From Herbaspirillum sp. ASV7 (GTDB lineage: Bacteria; Pseudomonadota; Gammaproteobacteria; Burkholderiales; Burkholderiaceae_D): 64,000 nucleotides of DNA. The notes under the pieces were generated by a model that was not told the origin of the DNA, did no database searches, and was given only the letters and a program-made list of their open reading frames with translations. This document shows, one piece after another, positions 36,597 through 45,430 of the stretch. The stretch's first letter is position 1. The number at the start of each line of letters is the position of its first letter. The stretch covers positions 1-64,000 of the forward strand of contig NZ_JAELUH010000021.1 of the NCBI RefSeq assembly GCF_016429215.1, in the 5' to 3' direction. The position numbers and the translations under genes were made by a program.

Positions 36597-38570
36597 ATGA
36601 CCGAATTCAAGAATACCGCCCATGAGCTGAGGCTGTTCCGGCTGCGCCTGCTGGCCATGAGCGTGCTGGTGCTGGTCTGCTTCGGACTGTTGCTGGCGCG
36701 CTTCCTGTGGCTGCAGGTGGTGCGCCACGACGCCTATGCCGCCCAGGCCGAGGAAAACCGCATCTCGGTGGTGCCCATCGTGCCCAATCGCGGCCTGATC
36801 ATGGACCGCAACGGCGTGGTGCTGGCCCGCAACTATTCCGCCTATACGCTGGAAATCACGCCCTCCAAGATCAAGACCAACATCGATGACCTGATCGATG
36901 AGCTGGGCACCCTGGTGGAGATCCAGCCGCGCGACCGTCGCCGCTTCCGCCGCCTGCAGGAAGAATCCAAGAACTTCGAAAGCGTGCCCATCCGCACCCG
37001 CCTGACCGACGAGGAAGTGGCCAAGTTCACTGCCCAGCGCTACCGTTTCCCGGGCGTGGAGGTGCAGGCGCGCCTGTTCCGCCAGTATCCCTATGGCAAG
37101 ACGGCGGCCCATGTGATCGGCTACATCGGCCGCATCAGCCAGCGCGATGCCGATCGCATCGCCGATTCGGATGACGAGGCCAACTACAACGGCACCGACT
37201 ACATCGGCAAGGAAGGCCTGGAAAAGAGCTACGAAAGCCAGTTGCACGGCACTACCGGTTACGAGGAAGTGGAAATCTCGGCCAGCGGGCGCGCGGTGCG
37301 CTCGCTCTCGCGCACACCGGCTACGCCGGGCAAGAACCTGATCCTGTCCATCGATATCGAACTGCAGAAGGTGGTGGAAGAAGCCTTCGGCGACCAGAAG
37401 GGGGCGCTGGTGGCGATCAACCCGGCCACCGGCGATATCCTGGCCTATGTCTCGCAGCCGTCCTACGACCCCAACCTGTTCGTCGAAGGCATCGACCAGC
37501 AGAGCTGGGACGAGCTGAACAAGTCGCCTGACCGGCCGCTGCTGAACCGGCCACTGTCGGGCCTGTATTCGCCCGGCTCGACCTACAAGCCCTTCATGGC
37601 GCTGGCCGCGCTGGAACTGGGCAAGCGCCGCCCGCAGGATGCCATCCGCGATCCGGGTTTCTTCGTGCTGGGCAACCACCGTTTCCGCGATGACAAGGAA
37701 GGCGGCCACGGCGTGGTGGACATGTACCGCTCCATCGCCATCTCCTGCGACACCTACTACTACATGCTGGCCAATGACATGGGGGTCAACGCCATCCATG
37801 ACTTCATGAAGCCCTTCGGTTTCGGCCAGATCACCGGTATCGACCTGGAGCACGAGAAGCGCGGCATCCTGCCGTCCACCGAATGGAAGCGCAACTCCTT
37901 CCGCAAACCCGAGCAGAAGCGCTGGATCGCCGGTGATACGGTCTCACTGGGCATCGGCCAGGGCTACAACAGCTTTACCCCGTTGCAGCTGGCGCAGGCC
38001 ATGTCGGTATTGGCCAACAATGGCGTGGTGATGAAGCCCCACCTGGTCAAGATCGTCGAGGACGGCGTCACCCACGAACGCACCGAAACCGTGCCCAAGG
38101 AAAGCTACCGCATCCCGCTGAAGCAGGAAAACGTCGATTTCATCAAGCGCGCCATGGTCGGCGTGGTCAAGGAAGGGACCGGCGCAGCCGCTTTCCGTGG
38201 CGCGCCCTATGAGTCTGGCGGCAAGACCGGTACGGCCCAGGTGGTCAACATCGCCAAGAACCAGAAGTATGATTCGCGCAAGCTCTCGCGCATCTTCCAT
38301 GACAACGGCCTCTACATCGGCTTCGCCCCGGCGGACTCGCCGCGCATCGCCATTGCGGCGGTGGTCGAGAACGGTGGCTGGGGTGCCGGCGTGGCCGCGC
38401 CGCTGGTGCGCAAGGCCATGGATTACTTCATGCTGGGCAAGCGTCCCAACGAGCCGATCAAGTCGGTGGCGCCGTCCGAGGGCGTGAGCGCCGATACGCC
38501 GGTGGAAGGCCCCACCTCCGAGGATGGCGGCAGCACCACGCCGACGGTCCAGCCGGACGTGCAGGAATGA
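36597..38570 (+). CDS. mrdA: Penicillin-binding protein 2 (elongation transpeptidase)
   Basis: 657-residue class B PBP that cross-links lateral-wall peptidoglycan with RodA. N-terminal membrane anchor (about 18-40), pedestal domain, and transpeptidase motifs SPGSTYKP (catalytic Ser), SCD in AISCDTYYYML, and KTG in ESGGKTGTAQ. The C-terminal tail is acidic and Thr/Ser-rich. Preceded by GGGACAGAAGC; separated from mrdB by 92 bases holding a perfect inverted repeat. Confidence 0.96.
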   Translation: MTEFKNTAHELRLFRLRLLAMSVLVLVCFGLLLARFLWLQVVRHDAYAAQAEENRISVVPIVPNRGLIMDRNGVVLARNYSAYTLEITPSKIKTNIDDLIDELGTLVEIQPRDRRRFRRLQEESKNFESVPIRTRLTDEEVAKFTAQRYRFPGVEVQARLFRQYPYGKTAAHVIGYIGRISQRDADRIADSDDEANYNGTDYIGKEGLEKSYESQLHGTTGYEEVEISASGRAVRSLSRTPATPGKNLILSIDIELQKVVEEAFGDQKGALVAINPATGDILAYVSQPSYDPNLFVEGIDQQSWDELNKSPDRPLLNRPLSGLYSPGSTYKPFMALAALELGKRRPQDAIRDPGFFVLGNHRFRDDKEGGHGVVDMYRSIAISCDTYYYMLANDMGVNAIHDFMKPFGFGQITGIDLEHEKRGILPSTEWKRNSFRKPEQKRWIAGDTVSLGIGQGYNSFTPLQLAQAMSVLANNGVVMKPHLVKIVEDGVTHERTETVPKESYRIPLKQENVDFIKRAMVGVVKEGTGAAAFRGAPYESGGKTGTAQVVNIAKNQKYDSRKLSRIFHDNGLYIGFAPADSPRIAIAAVVENGGWGAGVAAPLVRKAMDYFMLGKRPNEPIKSVAPSEGVSADTPVEGPTSEDGGSTTPTVQPDVQE

Positions 38571-38590
38571 ACCCGCACCGCATTTGAATG

Positions 38591-38623
38591 CTTGCGCGCC
38601 CGGCCGAGGTCGCGGCGCGCAAG
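38591..38623. repeat. Inverted repeat between mrdA and mrdB
   Basis: CTTGCGCGCC (38591-38600) and its exact complement (38614-38623) can form a 10-bp stem with a 13-base loop. There is no following U-run, so an mRNA stability or attenuation element is likelier than a full terminator. Confidence 0.5.
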
Positions 38624-38662
38624 ACCTGACATCGCAACAAGCAGTACGCACGAGGAGCCGGC

Positions 38663-39772
38663 ATGAGCCTGCAACGTCCGCCCCTGTGGCAAATCATCAA
38701 GCCGCACCTGACGGTGTTCGACGGCGCGCTGTCGCTGATCGTCTTCCTGATCCTGTCGGTGGGCATCGTGACCCTCTATTCGGCCGGCATGAACTTCCCC
38801 GGCCGGGTCGAAGACCAGCTGCGCAATATCCTGGTGGCCTTCATCGTCATGTGGATCGCCGCCAACGTCTCGCCACAACTATTGCTGCGCATGGCGGTGC
38901 CGGTCTATACGGTGGGGGTGACCTTGCTCATCGCGGTGGCCCTGTTCGGCATCATCAAGAAGGGCTCGCGCCGCTGGCTCAATATCGGCGTGGTGGTGCA
39001 GCCCTCCGAGATCATGAAGATCGCCATGCCGCTGATGCTGGCCTGGTACTTCCAGAAGCGCGAGGGCATGCTGCGCTGGGATGCCTTCGTGGTGGCAGCC
39101 ATCCTGCTGCTGATCCCGGGCTTCCTGATCATCCGCCAGCCCGACCTGGGCACGGGCCTGCTGGTGCTGGCGGCCGGCTTCTACGTGATCTTCTTCGCCG
39201 GCCTGCCCTGGAAGATCCTGCTGGCCCTGGTCATCGCCGGTGCGGCCAGCCTGCCGGTGGTGTGGTCCTTCATGCACGATTACCAGCGCCAGCGCGTCAT
39301 GATGCTCATCGACCCGACCTCCGACCCGCTGGGCAAGGGCTTCCACATCATCCAGTCGACCATCGCCATCGGCTCGGGCGGTGTGACCGGCAAAGGCTGG
39401 CTGATGGGCACGCAGACCCACCTGGAATTCATCCCGGAACGTACCACCGACTTCATCTTCTCGGTCTATTCGGAGGAGTTCGGGCTGATCGGCAATATCG
39501 TGCTGCTGGTGCTGTACCTGTTGCTGATCGGGCGCAGCATGATCATCACGGCCAATGCGCCCACGCTCTTCACGCGCCTCCTGGGTGGGGCCATCACGAT
39601 GATCTTCTTCACCTATGCCTTCGTCAACATGGGCATGGTCAGCGGCATCCTGCCGGTGGTCGGCGTGCCGCTGCCCTTCATGAGCTACGGCGGTACCGCC
39701 CTGGTGACGCTGGGCCTGGGCGCAGGCATCCTGATGAGCATCCAGCGCCACCGCAAGCTGGTGCAGAGCTAG
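38663..39772 (+). CDS. mrdB: RodA peptidoglycan glycosyltransferase (SEDS family)
   Basis: 369-residue polytopic SEDS polymerase that makes lateral-wall glycan with PBP2. About ten transmembrane segments; the SEDS catalytic-loop context RTTDFIFSVYSEEFGLIG and the C-terminal signature LPFMSYGGTALVTLG are intact. Preceded by ACGAGGAG. Length is normal for RodA. Confidence 0.96.
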   Translation: MSLQRPPLWQIIKPHLTVFDGALSLIVFLILSVGIVTLYSAGMNFPGRVEDQLRNILVAFIVMWIAANVSPQLLLRMAVPVYTVGVTLLIAVALFGIIKKGSRRWLNIGVVVQPSEIMKIAMPLMLAWYFQKREGMLRWDAFVVAAILLLIPGFLIIRQPDLGTGLLVLAAGFYVIFFAGLPWKILLALVIAGAASLPVVWSFMHDYQRQRVMMLIDPTSDPLGKGFHIIQSTIAIGSGGVTGKGWLMGTQTHLEFIPERTTDFIFSVYSEEFGLIGNIVLLVLYLLLIGRSMIITANAPTLFTRLLGGAITMIFFTYAFVNMGMVSGILPVVGVPLPFMSYGGTALVTLGLGAGILMSIQRHRKLVQS

Positions 39773-39777
39773 CTGAA

Positions 39778-39804
39778 CACGGACCGGGACGCGCCCGGTC
39801 CGTG
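39778..39804 (+). terminator. Stem-loop after rodA
   Basis: An 11-bp perfect stem (CACGGACCGGG with CCCGGTCCGTG) and 5-base loop start six bases after the mrdB stop. The T-run is weak (ATTTTCG, eight bases on), so termination may be partial. Confidence 0.55.
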
Positions 39805-39968
39805 GACCATTTTCGTTGCCCGGATGGCAATTCCGGCCGGGCCGGTGAACTTGCGCCACTGACGAGTTGTCAGCCAGGGTGCATTGCACTCTGGTATCGT
39901 TGCGAACATTCCGGCCGGACAGGCGTGATTAGGCCCGGCACATCGACTTGTTGACCAAGGACAGGCCC

Positions 39969-41174
39969 ATGGGAACACCATCACTCGACACACCAGGCGG
40001 GGCCACGCTCCCGCCAGCCTTGCCCACCCTGCCCGCAGCCCTGCGCTGGGGCAGCTTGCTGCTGCCGCTATGGCTGGCGGCCTGCGGCACGGCGCCCACC
40101 ACCAATCACCAGACTGCCCAGGCGCCCACGCCGGTCAAGACCGGCAGCGCGCGCCCGTCCAACGTGCCGGCGCTGCCGCCAGCCGGTTCCGGACGGGGCG
40201 GTTACTACAAGGATGACGGTCCGGGTGACCATATCCCCGATGGCCTGCTGGACGTGGCCGATGCCGAACCGCAGGTGGAACCGGTCTCCAAGGCCGCCAG
40301 CAAGCCCTATGCGGTGTTCGGCAAGACCTATGTGCCACTGACCGACAACCAGCCCTTCATCCAGCGCGGCATCGGCAGCTGGTATGGCAAGAAATTCCAC
40401 GGCCAGAAGACGTCCTCGGGCGAACTCTACGACATGTACAAGATGACCGCGGCCCACCCCACGCTGCCCATCCCCTCCTACGCGCGGGTGACCAACCTGA
40501 AGACCGGCAAGCAGGTGATCGTGCGCATCAATGACCGGGGCCCCTTCCATTCCAGCCGCATCATCGACCTGTCCTATACGGCGGCGCTGAAGCTGGGTTA
40601 CCTGGGCAATGGCAGCAGTGAGCTGGAGGTCGAGCGCATCCTGCCCGAGGAGGCCCAGCGCATGGCCGACGCGCGTCGCAACGGCACCACGCTGGCCGCG
40701 GCCGATCCGATCAACCAGGCCGCCAACAACGGTGCGGGCGTCTCGACAGGGGCGGTGGAGATCAATTCGGTCAGCGCGCAAAGCCTGCCTCCGCAACCCA
40801 CCGTGGCGGCGGTGCAGCCGATCAATGCCGCCACCTCCAGCGCTGCCGGCGGCGCGGGCCTGACCGGTGGCGGCGGCATCATCAATGCGGTGGCCAGCGG
40901 TTCGGCACCTTCTCCGGCCATGCCCCAGGCGGTGCCGCTGACGGCGGGTTACTACCTGCAGTTCGGTGCCTACTCGCAGGAGGCCAATGCCCTGCAGGCT
41001 CGCGACAAGCTGCTGCCCAGCCTCTCGGGCATCGTCGACAGCATGCAGGCGGTCCAGGTCAATGGCTTGTATCGCCTCTATGCCGGCCCCTATCCGACCC
41101 GCCCGGCGGCCCAGAATGCCGCCACGCTGGTGCGCCAGCGCAGCGCCGGGACACCCTTCATCGTCGAGCGTTGA
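39969..41174 (+). CDS. rlpA: RlpA-like septal ring lytic transglycosylase lipoprotein
   Basis: 401-residue outer-membrane lipoprotein that cleaves denuded peptidoglycan. The N-terminus has an unusually long pre-region and a lipobox LAAC (Cys about 39). A double-psi beta-barrel domain (about 130-220) carries GIGSWYGKKFHGQKTSSGE and RINDRGPF; an Ala/Gly-rich linker leads to a C-terminal SPOR domain (about 325-400) for septal targeting. ATG start preferred over an in-frame TTG seven codons upstream because an AAGGA site precedes it. Placed after the rod operon as in other proteobacteria. Confidence 0.92.
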   Translation: MGTPSLDTPGGATLPPALPTLPAALRWGSLLLPLWLAACGTAPTTNHQTAQAPTPVKTGSARPSNVPALPPAGSGRGGYYKDDGPGDHIPDGLLDVADAEPQVEPVSKAASKPYAVFGKTYVPLTDNQPFIQRGIGSWYGKKFHGQKTSSGELYDMYKMTAAHPTLPIPSYARVTNLKTGKQVIVRINDRGPFHSSRIIDLSYTAALKLGYLGNGSSELEVERILPEEAQRMADARRNGTTLAAADPINQAANNGAGVSTGAVEINSVSAQSLPPQPTVAAVQPINAATSSAAGGAGLTGGGGIINAVASGSAPSPAMPQAVPLTAGYYLQFGAYSQEANALQARDKLLPSLSGIVDSMQAVQVNGLYRLYAGPYPTRPAAQNAATLVRQRSAGTPFIVER

Positions 41175-41213
41175 GTCCTGGCAGCGTTGGAAAAACGCGG
41201 ATGCAAAGCACAC

Positions 41214-41306
41214 CCGTTCGGACTGAGTAGCGGCTAAGCCGCGTATCGAAGGCGCACCGCCGGCACGTCTTCGATACGGCCCTGCGGGCCTACTCAGTCC
41301 GAACGG
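41214..41306. repeat. REP-like paired hairpin element, copy 3
   Basis: Outer arms CCGTTCGGACTGAGTAG (41214-41230) and exact complement (41290-41306), inner blocks GTATCGAAG and CTTCGATAC. Internal hairpins are CGGC-TAA-GCCG and GCCC-TGC-GGGC. It lies between the convergent rlpA and rsmI genes, where it may also help end both transcripts. Confidence 0.87.
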
Positions 41307-41318
41307 TTGCATTGGGTT

Positions 41319-42242
41319 TCACTGCTCGCTGACGTCGTCATCCAGTCGCGCGTCCTGCCTGATCTGCAGCGCGCGTTCATACAGCGCGTTCTTCTTCTGG
41401 CCGGTGATCTGCGCGGCCAGCGCGGCAGCCTGCTTCACCGGCAGCTCCGCCAGCAGGATGCGCAAGACGCGCTCGGCATCGGCAGCCTCGCCATCGACCG
41501 GCTGCGCCCCTTCCAGCAAGACCACGAATTCGCCGCGCTGGCGATTGGCATCCTGCTCCAGCCAGGCCGGGGCCTCGCCCAGCGGGCAACGGTGGATATC
41601 CTCGAAGAGCTTGGTCAGTTCGCGCGCCAGCACGATCTGGCGCTGCGGCCCGAACACCTGCAGCATCGACTGCACGGTCTCGACGATGCGATGGGGCGCC
41701 TCATAGAACACCAGTGCCGCCTCCAGCGCGACCAGCTCCTGCAGCGCCGTCTCGCGCTGGCGCGTCTTGGCCGGCAGGAAACCGACGAACTGGAAGCGCG
41801 CATCGGTCAGGCCCGAGGCCGACAAGGCCGTCACCGCCGCCGAGGCGCCCGGTAGCGGAACCACCTGCAAGCCGGCCGCGCGCACCGCGTCGACCACCCG
41901 CGCGCCGGGGTCGGAGATGGCCGGTGTACCGGCATCCGAGACCAGCGCTACCCGCTGCCCGGCGCGCAGGCGCTCGATGATCTTGTCGGCGGCTTCGCGC
42001 TCGTTGTGCTCGTGCGCGGCCAGCAAGGTTTTGGAGAGGCCATACCGCTGTAACAACTGGCTGGTATTGCGGGTATCCTCACAAGCCACGGCATCGGCGA
42101 TGGCCAGCACGTGCAGGCCGCGCAGGCTGATGTCGCAGACGTTTCCGATGGGCGTGGCCAGCACATATAATGCCGACACCGGATAGTTTTGCTGGGCGGC
42201 ATCATGCAGGACAGAGGCGGCGACGCTGGAATTCTGATTCAT
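41319..42242 (-). CDS. rsmI: 16S rRNA 2'-O-methyltransferase RsmI
   Basis: 307-residue SAM-dependent enzyme that methylates the ribose of C1402 in 16S rRNA. Tetrapyrrole-methylase fold with LYVLATPIGNVCDISLRGL at the start, EDTRNTSQLL, LVSDAGTPAISDPG and VPLPGASAAVTALSASGL. The first 25 residues precede the family start and could be shorter in reality; the annotated start is only 14 bases from the divergent lpoA start. It heads the conserved yraL-type neighbourhood. Confidence 0.95.
   Translation of the reverse strand: MNQNSSVAASVLHDAAQQNYPVSALYVLATPIGNVCDISLRGLHVLAIADAVACEDTRNTSQLLQRYGLSKTLLAAHEHNEREAADKIIERLRAGQRVALVSDAGTPAISDPGARVVDAVRAAGLQVVPLPGASAAVTALSASGLTDARFQFVGFLPAKTRQRETALQELVALEAALVFYEAPHRIVETVQSMLQVFGPQRQIVLARELTKLFEDIHRCPLGEAPAWLEQDANRQRGEFVVLLEGAQPVDGEAADAERVLRILLAELPVKQAAALAAQITGQKKNALYERALQIRQDARLDDDVSEQ
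42143..42171 (+). promoter_or_regulatory. Sigma-70 type promoter for lpoA operon, inside rsmI
   Basis: TTCCGA (42143-42148), a 17-base spacer and a perfect TATAAT (42166-42171) point toward lpoA. The predicted start near 42178 is about 80 bases before the lpoA ATG. Because the two genes are only 14 bases apart, the promoter must lie within the 5' end of rsmI coding sequence. Confidence 0.5.
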
Positions 42243-42256
42243 TTGGGGGGGGCGGG

Positions 42257-43504
42257 ATGTTCACTGGATTGAAAAAAATGACCACGCTGGCGGCCCTGCT
42301 GGGTCCGCTGGTCCTGCCTTGCCTGGCGACGACGCCAGCCGTGGCAGCCGACAGTGTACCCTTGCTGGCGCAGGCGGCTACACCCGCGCTGTCGGCACCG
42401 CCTTCCGGCGGCTCCGCCAATGAGGCGCCCGCCCCCGAAGCCGGCAGCGACATGCAGGCGCCACCGGCGGCCGCACCGGTACGCATGGCGCTGCTGCTGC
42501 CCAACCGCAGCGGTGCCTTCGGCGCGGCCGCCGACGCGGTGCGCACAGGCTTCCTGACGGCCTATGCGCGCCAGAAGGACAACATCCTGCTGGCCATCGT
42601 CGAGACCGGCGACTCGGCCCAGGACATGCAGCGCGCCTATGACGAGGCCTCGGCCAAGTACGACATCCTGATCGGCCCGCTCTCGCGCAGCGCCGTCACC
42701 TCGGTCGCGCAGAGCGGGCGCGTCACCAAGCCCACCATCGCCCTGGCCCAGCCCGACCTGGCCGGCGAGGCCGAGACGCCGCTGCCGCCGCTGATGCTCA
42801 CGGCCGGCCTGTCCATCGACGAAGAGGCGCGCCAGGTGGCCAACTGGGTGGAAAAGGAAAAGGCGCCCGGCAAGATCTTCGCCATTTCCACCAACGTGGC
42901 CTGGCAGAAGCGCGCCGCCCGCGCCTTCCAGCTGCGCGCCCGGCAACTGGGCCTGCAGGTCGAGACGCTGGAGCTGAGCACCCCCTCCAATGCCCTCTCC
43001 GCCCCCGGCCTGGCACAGCTGGCCAAGCGCGTGGAGCAGGAAAAGCCGGCCCTGATCTTCGTGGCCCTCGATGCCAGCCAGACCGTGCAGCTGCGCAACG
43101 CCGTGGGCAACGAGCTGCCGCTCTACGGCACCTCGCAGATCAATCCCTTCACCCTCAATCGCAGCAACCCCAACGACAAGCTGCCCGAACTGGATGGCGT
43201 GCGCCTCATCGACATCCCCTGGCAATTGCAGGCCGACAACGTGGCCGTGGCCCGTTATCCGCGCCCGGCCAGCAATGAGGGCGAACGTCCCAACGCCGAC
43301 CTGGCGCGCCTGTATGCGCTGGGCATCGATGCCTACCGCGTCGCCTACGGCATCGCCCAGCAGCGCCCCAGCTTCGACATGGACGGCGTCACCGGTCGCC
43401 TCAGCGTCAACATGGCCAATGGCGGCACCACTTATTTCCAGCGCCAGGAAACCCAGGCCATCTACCAGGATGGCTGGCCGATGCCCATCGCTGACCAGTA
43501 CTGA
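42257..43504 (+). CDS. LpoA/YraM-like penicillin-binding protein activator (periplasmic-binding fold)
   Basis: 415-residue exported protein of the LppC/LpoA family, which in E. coli activates PBP1a from the outer membrane. It has a signal peptide ending near AVAAD, a Pro/Ala-rich linker (about 45-70), and a type-I periplasmic-binding-like domain (VRMALLLPNRSGAFGAAADAV; YDILIGPLSRSAV). Unlike E. coli LpoA it lacks the large N-terminal TPR domain and has no good lipobox (only VLPC). Position upstream of yraN-diaA-dolP supports the assignment. Confidence 0.82.
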   Translation: MFTGLKKMTTLAALLGPLVLPCLATTPAVAADSVPLLAQAATPALSAPPSGGSANEAPAPEAGSDMQAPPAAAPVRMALLLPNRSGAFGAAADAVRTGFLTAYARQKDNILLAIVETGDSAQDMQRAYDEASAKYDILIGPLSRSAVTSVAQSGRVTKPTIALAQPDLAGEAETPLPPLMLTAGLSIDEEARQVANWVEKEKAPGKIFAISTNVAWQKRAARAFQLRARQLGLQVETLELSTPSNALSAPGLAQLAKRVEQEKPALIFVALDASQTVQLRNAVGNELPLYGTSQINPFTLNRSNPNDKLPELDGVRLIDIPWQLQADNVAVARYPRPASNEGERPNADLARLYALGIDAYRVAYGIAQQRPSFDMDGVTGRLSVNMANGGTTYFQRQETQAIYQDGWPMPIADQY

Positions 43505-43526
43505 ACCCGGGTCGAGGCTGGCGACG

Positions 43527-43895
43527 ATGGGACTGTCCGACCTGATCCGCCGCACGGCCCGCCAGCAGACCGGCGACGCCGCAGAGGACGCGGCCCTGAC
43601 GCATCTGCTCGGCCAGGGCCTGCAACTGGTGCAACGCAATTTCCGCTGCCGGGGCGGCGAGATCGACCTGATCATGCGCGAGGGCAGCACCGTGGTCTTC
43701 GTCGAAGTGCGTGCCCGCGCCAGCGGCTCGCATGGCGGCGCGGCGGCCAGCATCACGCCGGCCAAGCAGCGGCGCCTGATCCTGGCGGCCCAGACCTGGC
43801 TGCAAGCCCAGCCCGGCACCCCGCCCTGTCGCTTCGACGTGGTAGCCCTGGAGGGCGGCCGGATGCAGTGGCTGCGCAACGCCATCGAAGCCTGA
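43527..43895 (+). CDS. yraN: YraN family (UPF0102) nuclease-like protein
   Basis: 122-residue small protein with a restriction-endonuclease-like fold. GDAAEDAALTHLLGQG, the active-site-like GGEIDLIMREG and FVEVRAR (E-D-ExK type arrangement) match YraN. Biochemical role is unsettled in the family. 22 bases after lpoA, part of the conserved rsmI/lpoA/yraN/diaA/dolP order. Confidence 0.88.
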   Translation: MGLSDLIRRTARQQTGDAAEDAALTHLLGQGLQLVQRNFRCRGGEIDLIMREGSTVVFVEVRARASGSHGGAAASITPAKQRRLILAAQTWLQAQPGTPPCRFDVVALEGGRMQWLRNAIEA

Positions 43896-44014
43896 GACGG
43901 CCGCATCCCGGCGCTTTTTGCGGCAACACCGGGCCACTGGCGGTATCATGTGCGACCGGTCATCCAGAAACTTTTCTTTACGAATTGCACGGGCTTGCCC
44001 CTGTTCAACTCAAC

Positions 44015-44020
44015 TATAAT
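44015..44020 (+). promoter_or_regulatory. -10-like TATAAT just upstream of diaA
   Basis: A perfect TATAAT ends 10 bases before the diaA ATG, so a transcript from it would be nearly leaderless. The nearest -35 candidates (TTGCAC, TTGCCC) have poor spacing (24 and 14 bases). Suggestive only. Confidence 0.3.
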
Positions 44021-44030
44021 CGCAGGCACT

Positions 44031-44627
44031 ATGACAAATCCCCGCATCCTCGCCCATTTCCAGGAAAGCGCCGACCTGAAGATGAAGGCAGCCAGCGTAC
44101 TGGCGCAACCGATCGAACAGGCGATTGAACTTATGTTCACCGCGCTGTCGAACGGCAACAAGATCCTTGCCTGTGGCAATGGCGGTTCGGCCGCCGACAG
44201 CCAGCACTTTGCGGCCGAACTGGTGGGCCGCTTCGAGCGCGAACGCCTGCCGCTGCCGGCCATGGCGCTGACCACCGACAGTTCCATCCTCACTGCGGTC
44301 GGCAACGACTACAGCTACATGGAAATCTTCTCGAAGCAGGTACAGGCCTTCGGCCAAGCCGGTGACGTGCTGCTGGCCTTCTCCACCTCGGGCAATTCGG
44401 GCAACATCCTGGCGGCCATCGAAGTGGCCCACGAACGCGACATGCGCGTGGTGGCACTGACCGGCAAGGGTGGTGGCAAGATCGGCAAGGTCTTGAATGA
44501 CGCCGATGTGCATATCTGCGTGCCGCACGACCGTACCGCGCGCATCCAGGAAGTGCATCTGGTGACCCTGCACTGCATTTGCGACGGCATCGACGTCGCA
44601 CTTTTTGGAGATGATGCGCATGAGTGA
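44031..44627 (+). CDS. diaA: SIS-domain protein DiaA / GmhA-like
   Basis: 198-residue sugar isomerase (SIS) fold protein. [20 protein letters not shown] and FSTSGNSGN are the phosphosugar-binding signatures shared by phosphoheptose isomerase GmhA and the replication-initiation factor DiaA. Gene order (yraN upstream, dolP downstream) favours DiaA, which binds DnaA; dual activity cannot be excluded from sequence. Start chosen at ATG 44031, excluding an upstream in-frame extension. Confidence 0.83.
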   Translation: MTNPRILAHFQESADLKMKAASVLAQPIEQAIELMFTALSNGNKILACGNGGSAADSQHFAAELVGRFERERLPLPAMALTTDSSILTAVGNDYSYMEIFSKQVQAFGQAGDVLLAFSTSGNSGNILAAIEVAHERDMRVVALTGKGGGKIGKVLNDADVHICVPHDRTARIQEVHLVTLHCICDGIDVALFGDDAHE

Positions 44628-45279
44628 TACCCGATCGTTGTTGACACGGATGCGCCGCCCCCTGGCGGCCGTGGCCTTGGGCGGCATGGTTGCCCTGAGC
44701 CTGCAGGGCTGTTTCGCGGTGTTCGCCGGCGGTGCGCTGGCCACCACCTTCGCGGCCACCGACCGCCGAACCCTGGGCGCGCAAACGGAAGACAAATCGA
44801 TCGTGGTCAAGGGCGAAGCCAACATCCCCGATGTGGTGGCGGCCGGTTCCCACGTCAACGTGACGGCCTTCAACCGCAAGGTGCTGCTCTCCGGTGAAGT
44901 GCCCGACGAAGCCTCCAAGGCCGCCGCCGAGCGCGAGACCAAGGCCATCCAGAACGTCGACACGGTGTACAACGAACTGGCGGTGATGCCGGCCTCAAGC
45001 TTCGCCTCGCGCTCCAGCGACGCCCTCATCACCAGCAAGGTCCTGGCCAGCCTGGTGGACGACAAGACGCTCTATTCCAGCGCCTTCAAGATCACCACCG
45101 AGCGCGGCATCGTCTACATGATGGGCCGGGTCACGCAGCGCGAAGGCCAGCGTGCGGCGCAGATCACCAGCGGTATCTCGGGCGTGAACAAGGTCGTGAC
45201 CCTGTTCGAATACATCACCGAGGAAGAACTCAAGGAATACCAGCGCAAGCCGGCCAGCGAGAACAAGGCCACCAGCTGA
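44620..45279 (+). CDS. dolP: BON-domain outer-membrane lipoprotein (DolP/YraP-like)
   Basis: 219-residue lipoprotein: n-region with several Arg, hydrophobic core, and lipobox SLQGC (Cys about 31). Two BON domains follow (about 65-130 and 140-205; [15 protein letters not shown] and GIVYMMGRV motifs), as in DolP, which maintains outer-membrane integrity and BAM function. Overlaps diaA by eight bases; GGAG nine bases before the chosen ATG. A terminator hairpin follows. Confidence 0.9.
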   Translation: MSDTRSLLTRMRRPLAAVALGGMVALSLQGCFAVFAGGALATTFAATDRRTLGAQTEDKSIVVKGEANIPDVVAAGSHVNVTAFNRKVLLSGEVPDEASKAAAERETKAIQNVDTVYNELAVMPASSFASRSSDALITSKVLASLVDDKTLYSSAFKITTERGIVYMMGRVTQREGQRAAQITSGISGVNKVVTLFEYITEEELKEYQRKPASENKATS

Positions 45280-45314
45280 GCGCAGGGTTCACCCTGGCAA
45301 GCCTGATGCAAGTC

Positions 45315-45339
45315 AAACCGCCGGCCTGTCCGGCGGTTT
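45315..45339 (+). terminator. Terminator after dolP
   Basis: 10-bp stem AAACCGCCGG with CCGGCGGTTT and 5-base loop, ending in TTTT, 35 bases after dolP. Confidence 0.75.
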
Positions 45340-45379
45340 TCACGTGCGGGCAGGCTCCGCAGGAATCTGCGGGGAGGTC

Positions 45380-45385
45380 TATAAT
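45380..45385 (+). promoter_or_regulatory. -10-like TATAAT for the TlpA-like gene
   Basis: A perfect TATAAT lies 45 bases before the TlpA-like start and after the dolP terminator, so an independent promoter is expected here. No clear -35 hexamer at the right spacing. Confidence 0.35.
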
Positions 45386-45430
45386 GGCCGCATCAGCCCG
45401 GGGCACCGCGCCCCCCAATCGGAGTTTCCC

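Noticed and set aside
42257-42360. Lipoprotein signal in the LpoA-like protein
   Set aside because: The only Cys in the signal region is preceded by VLP, which does not fit a lipobox; an ordinary Sec signal is more likely.
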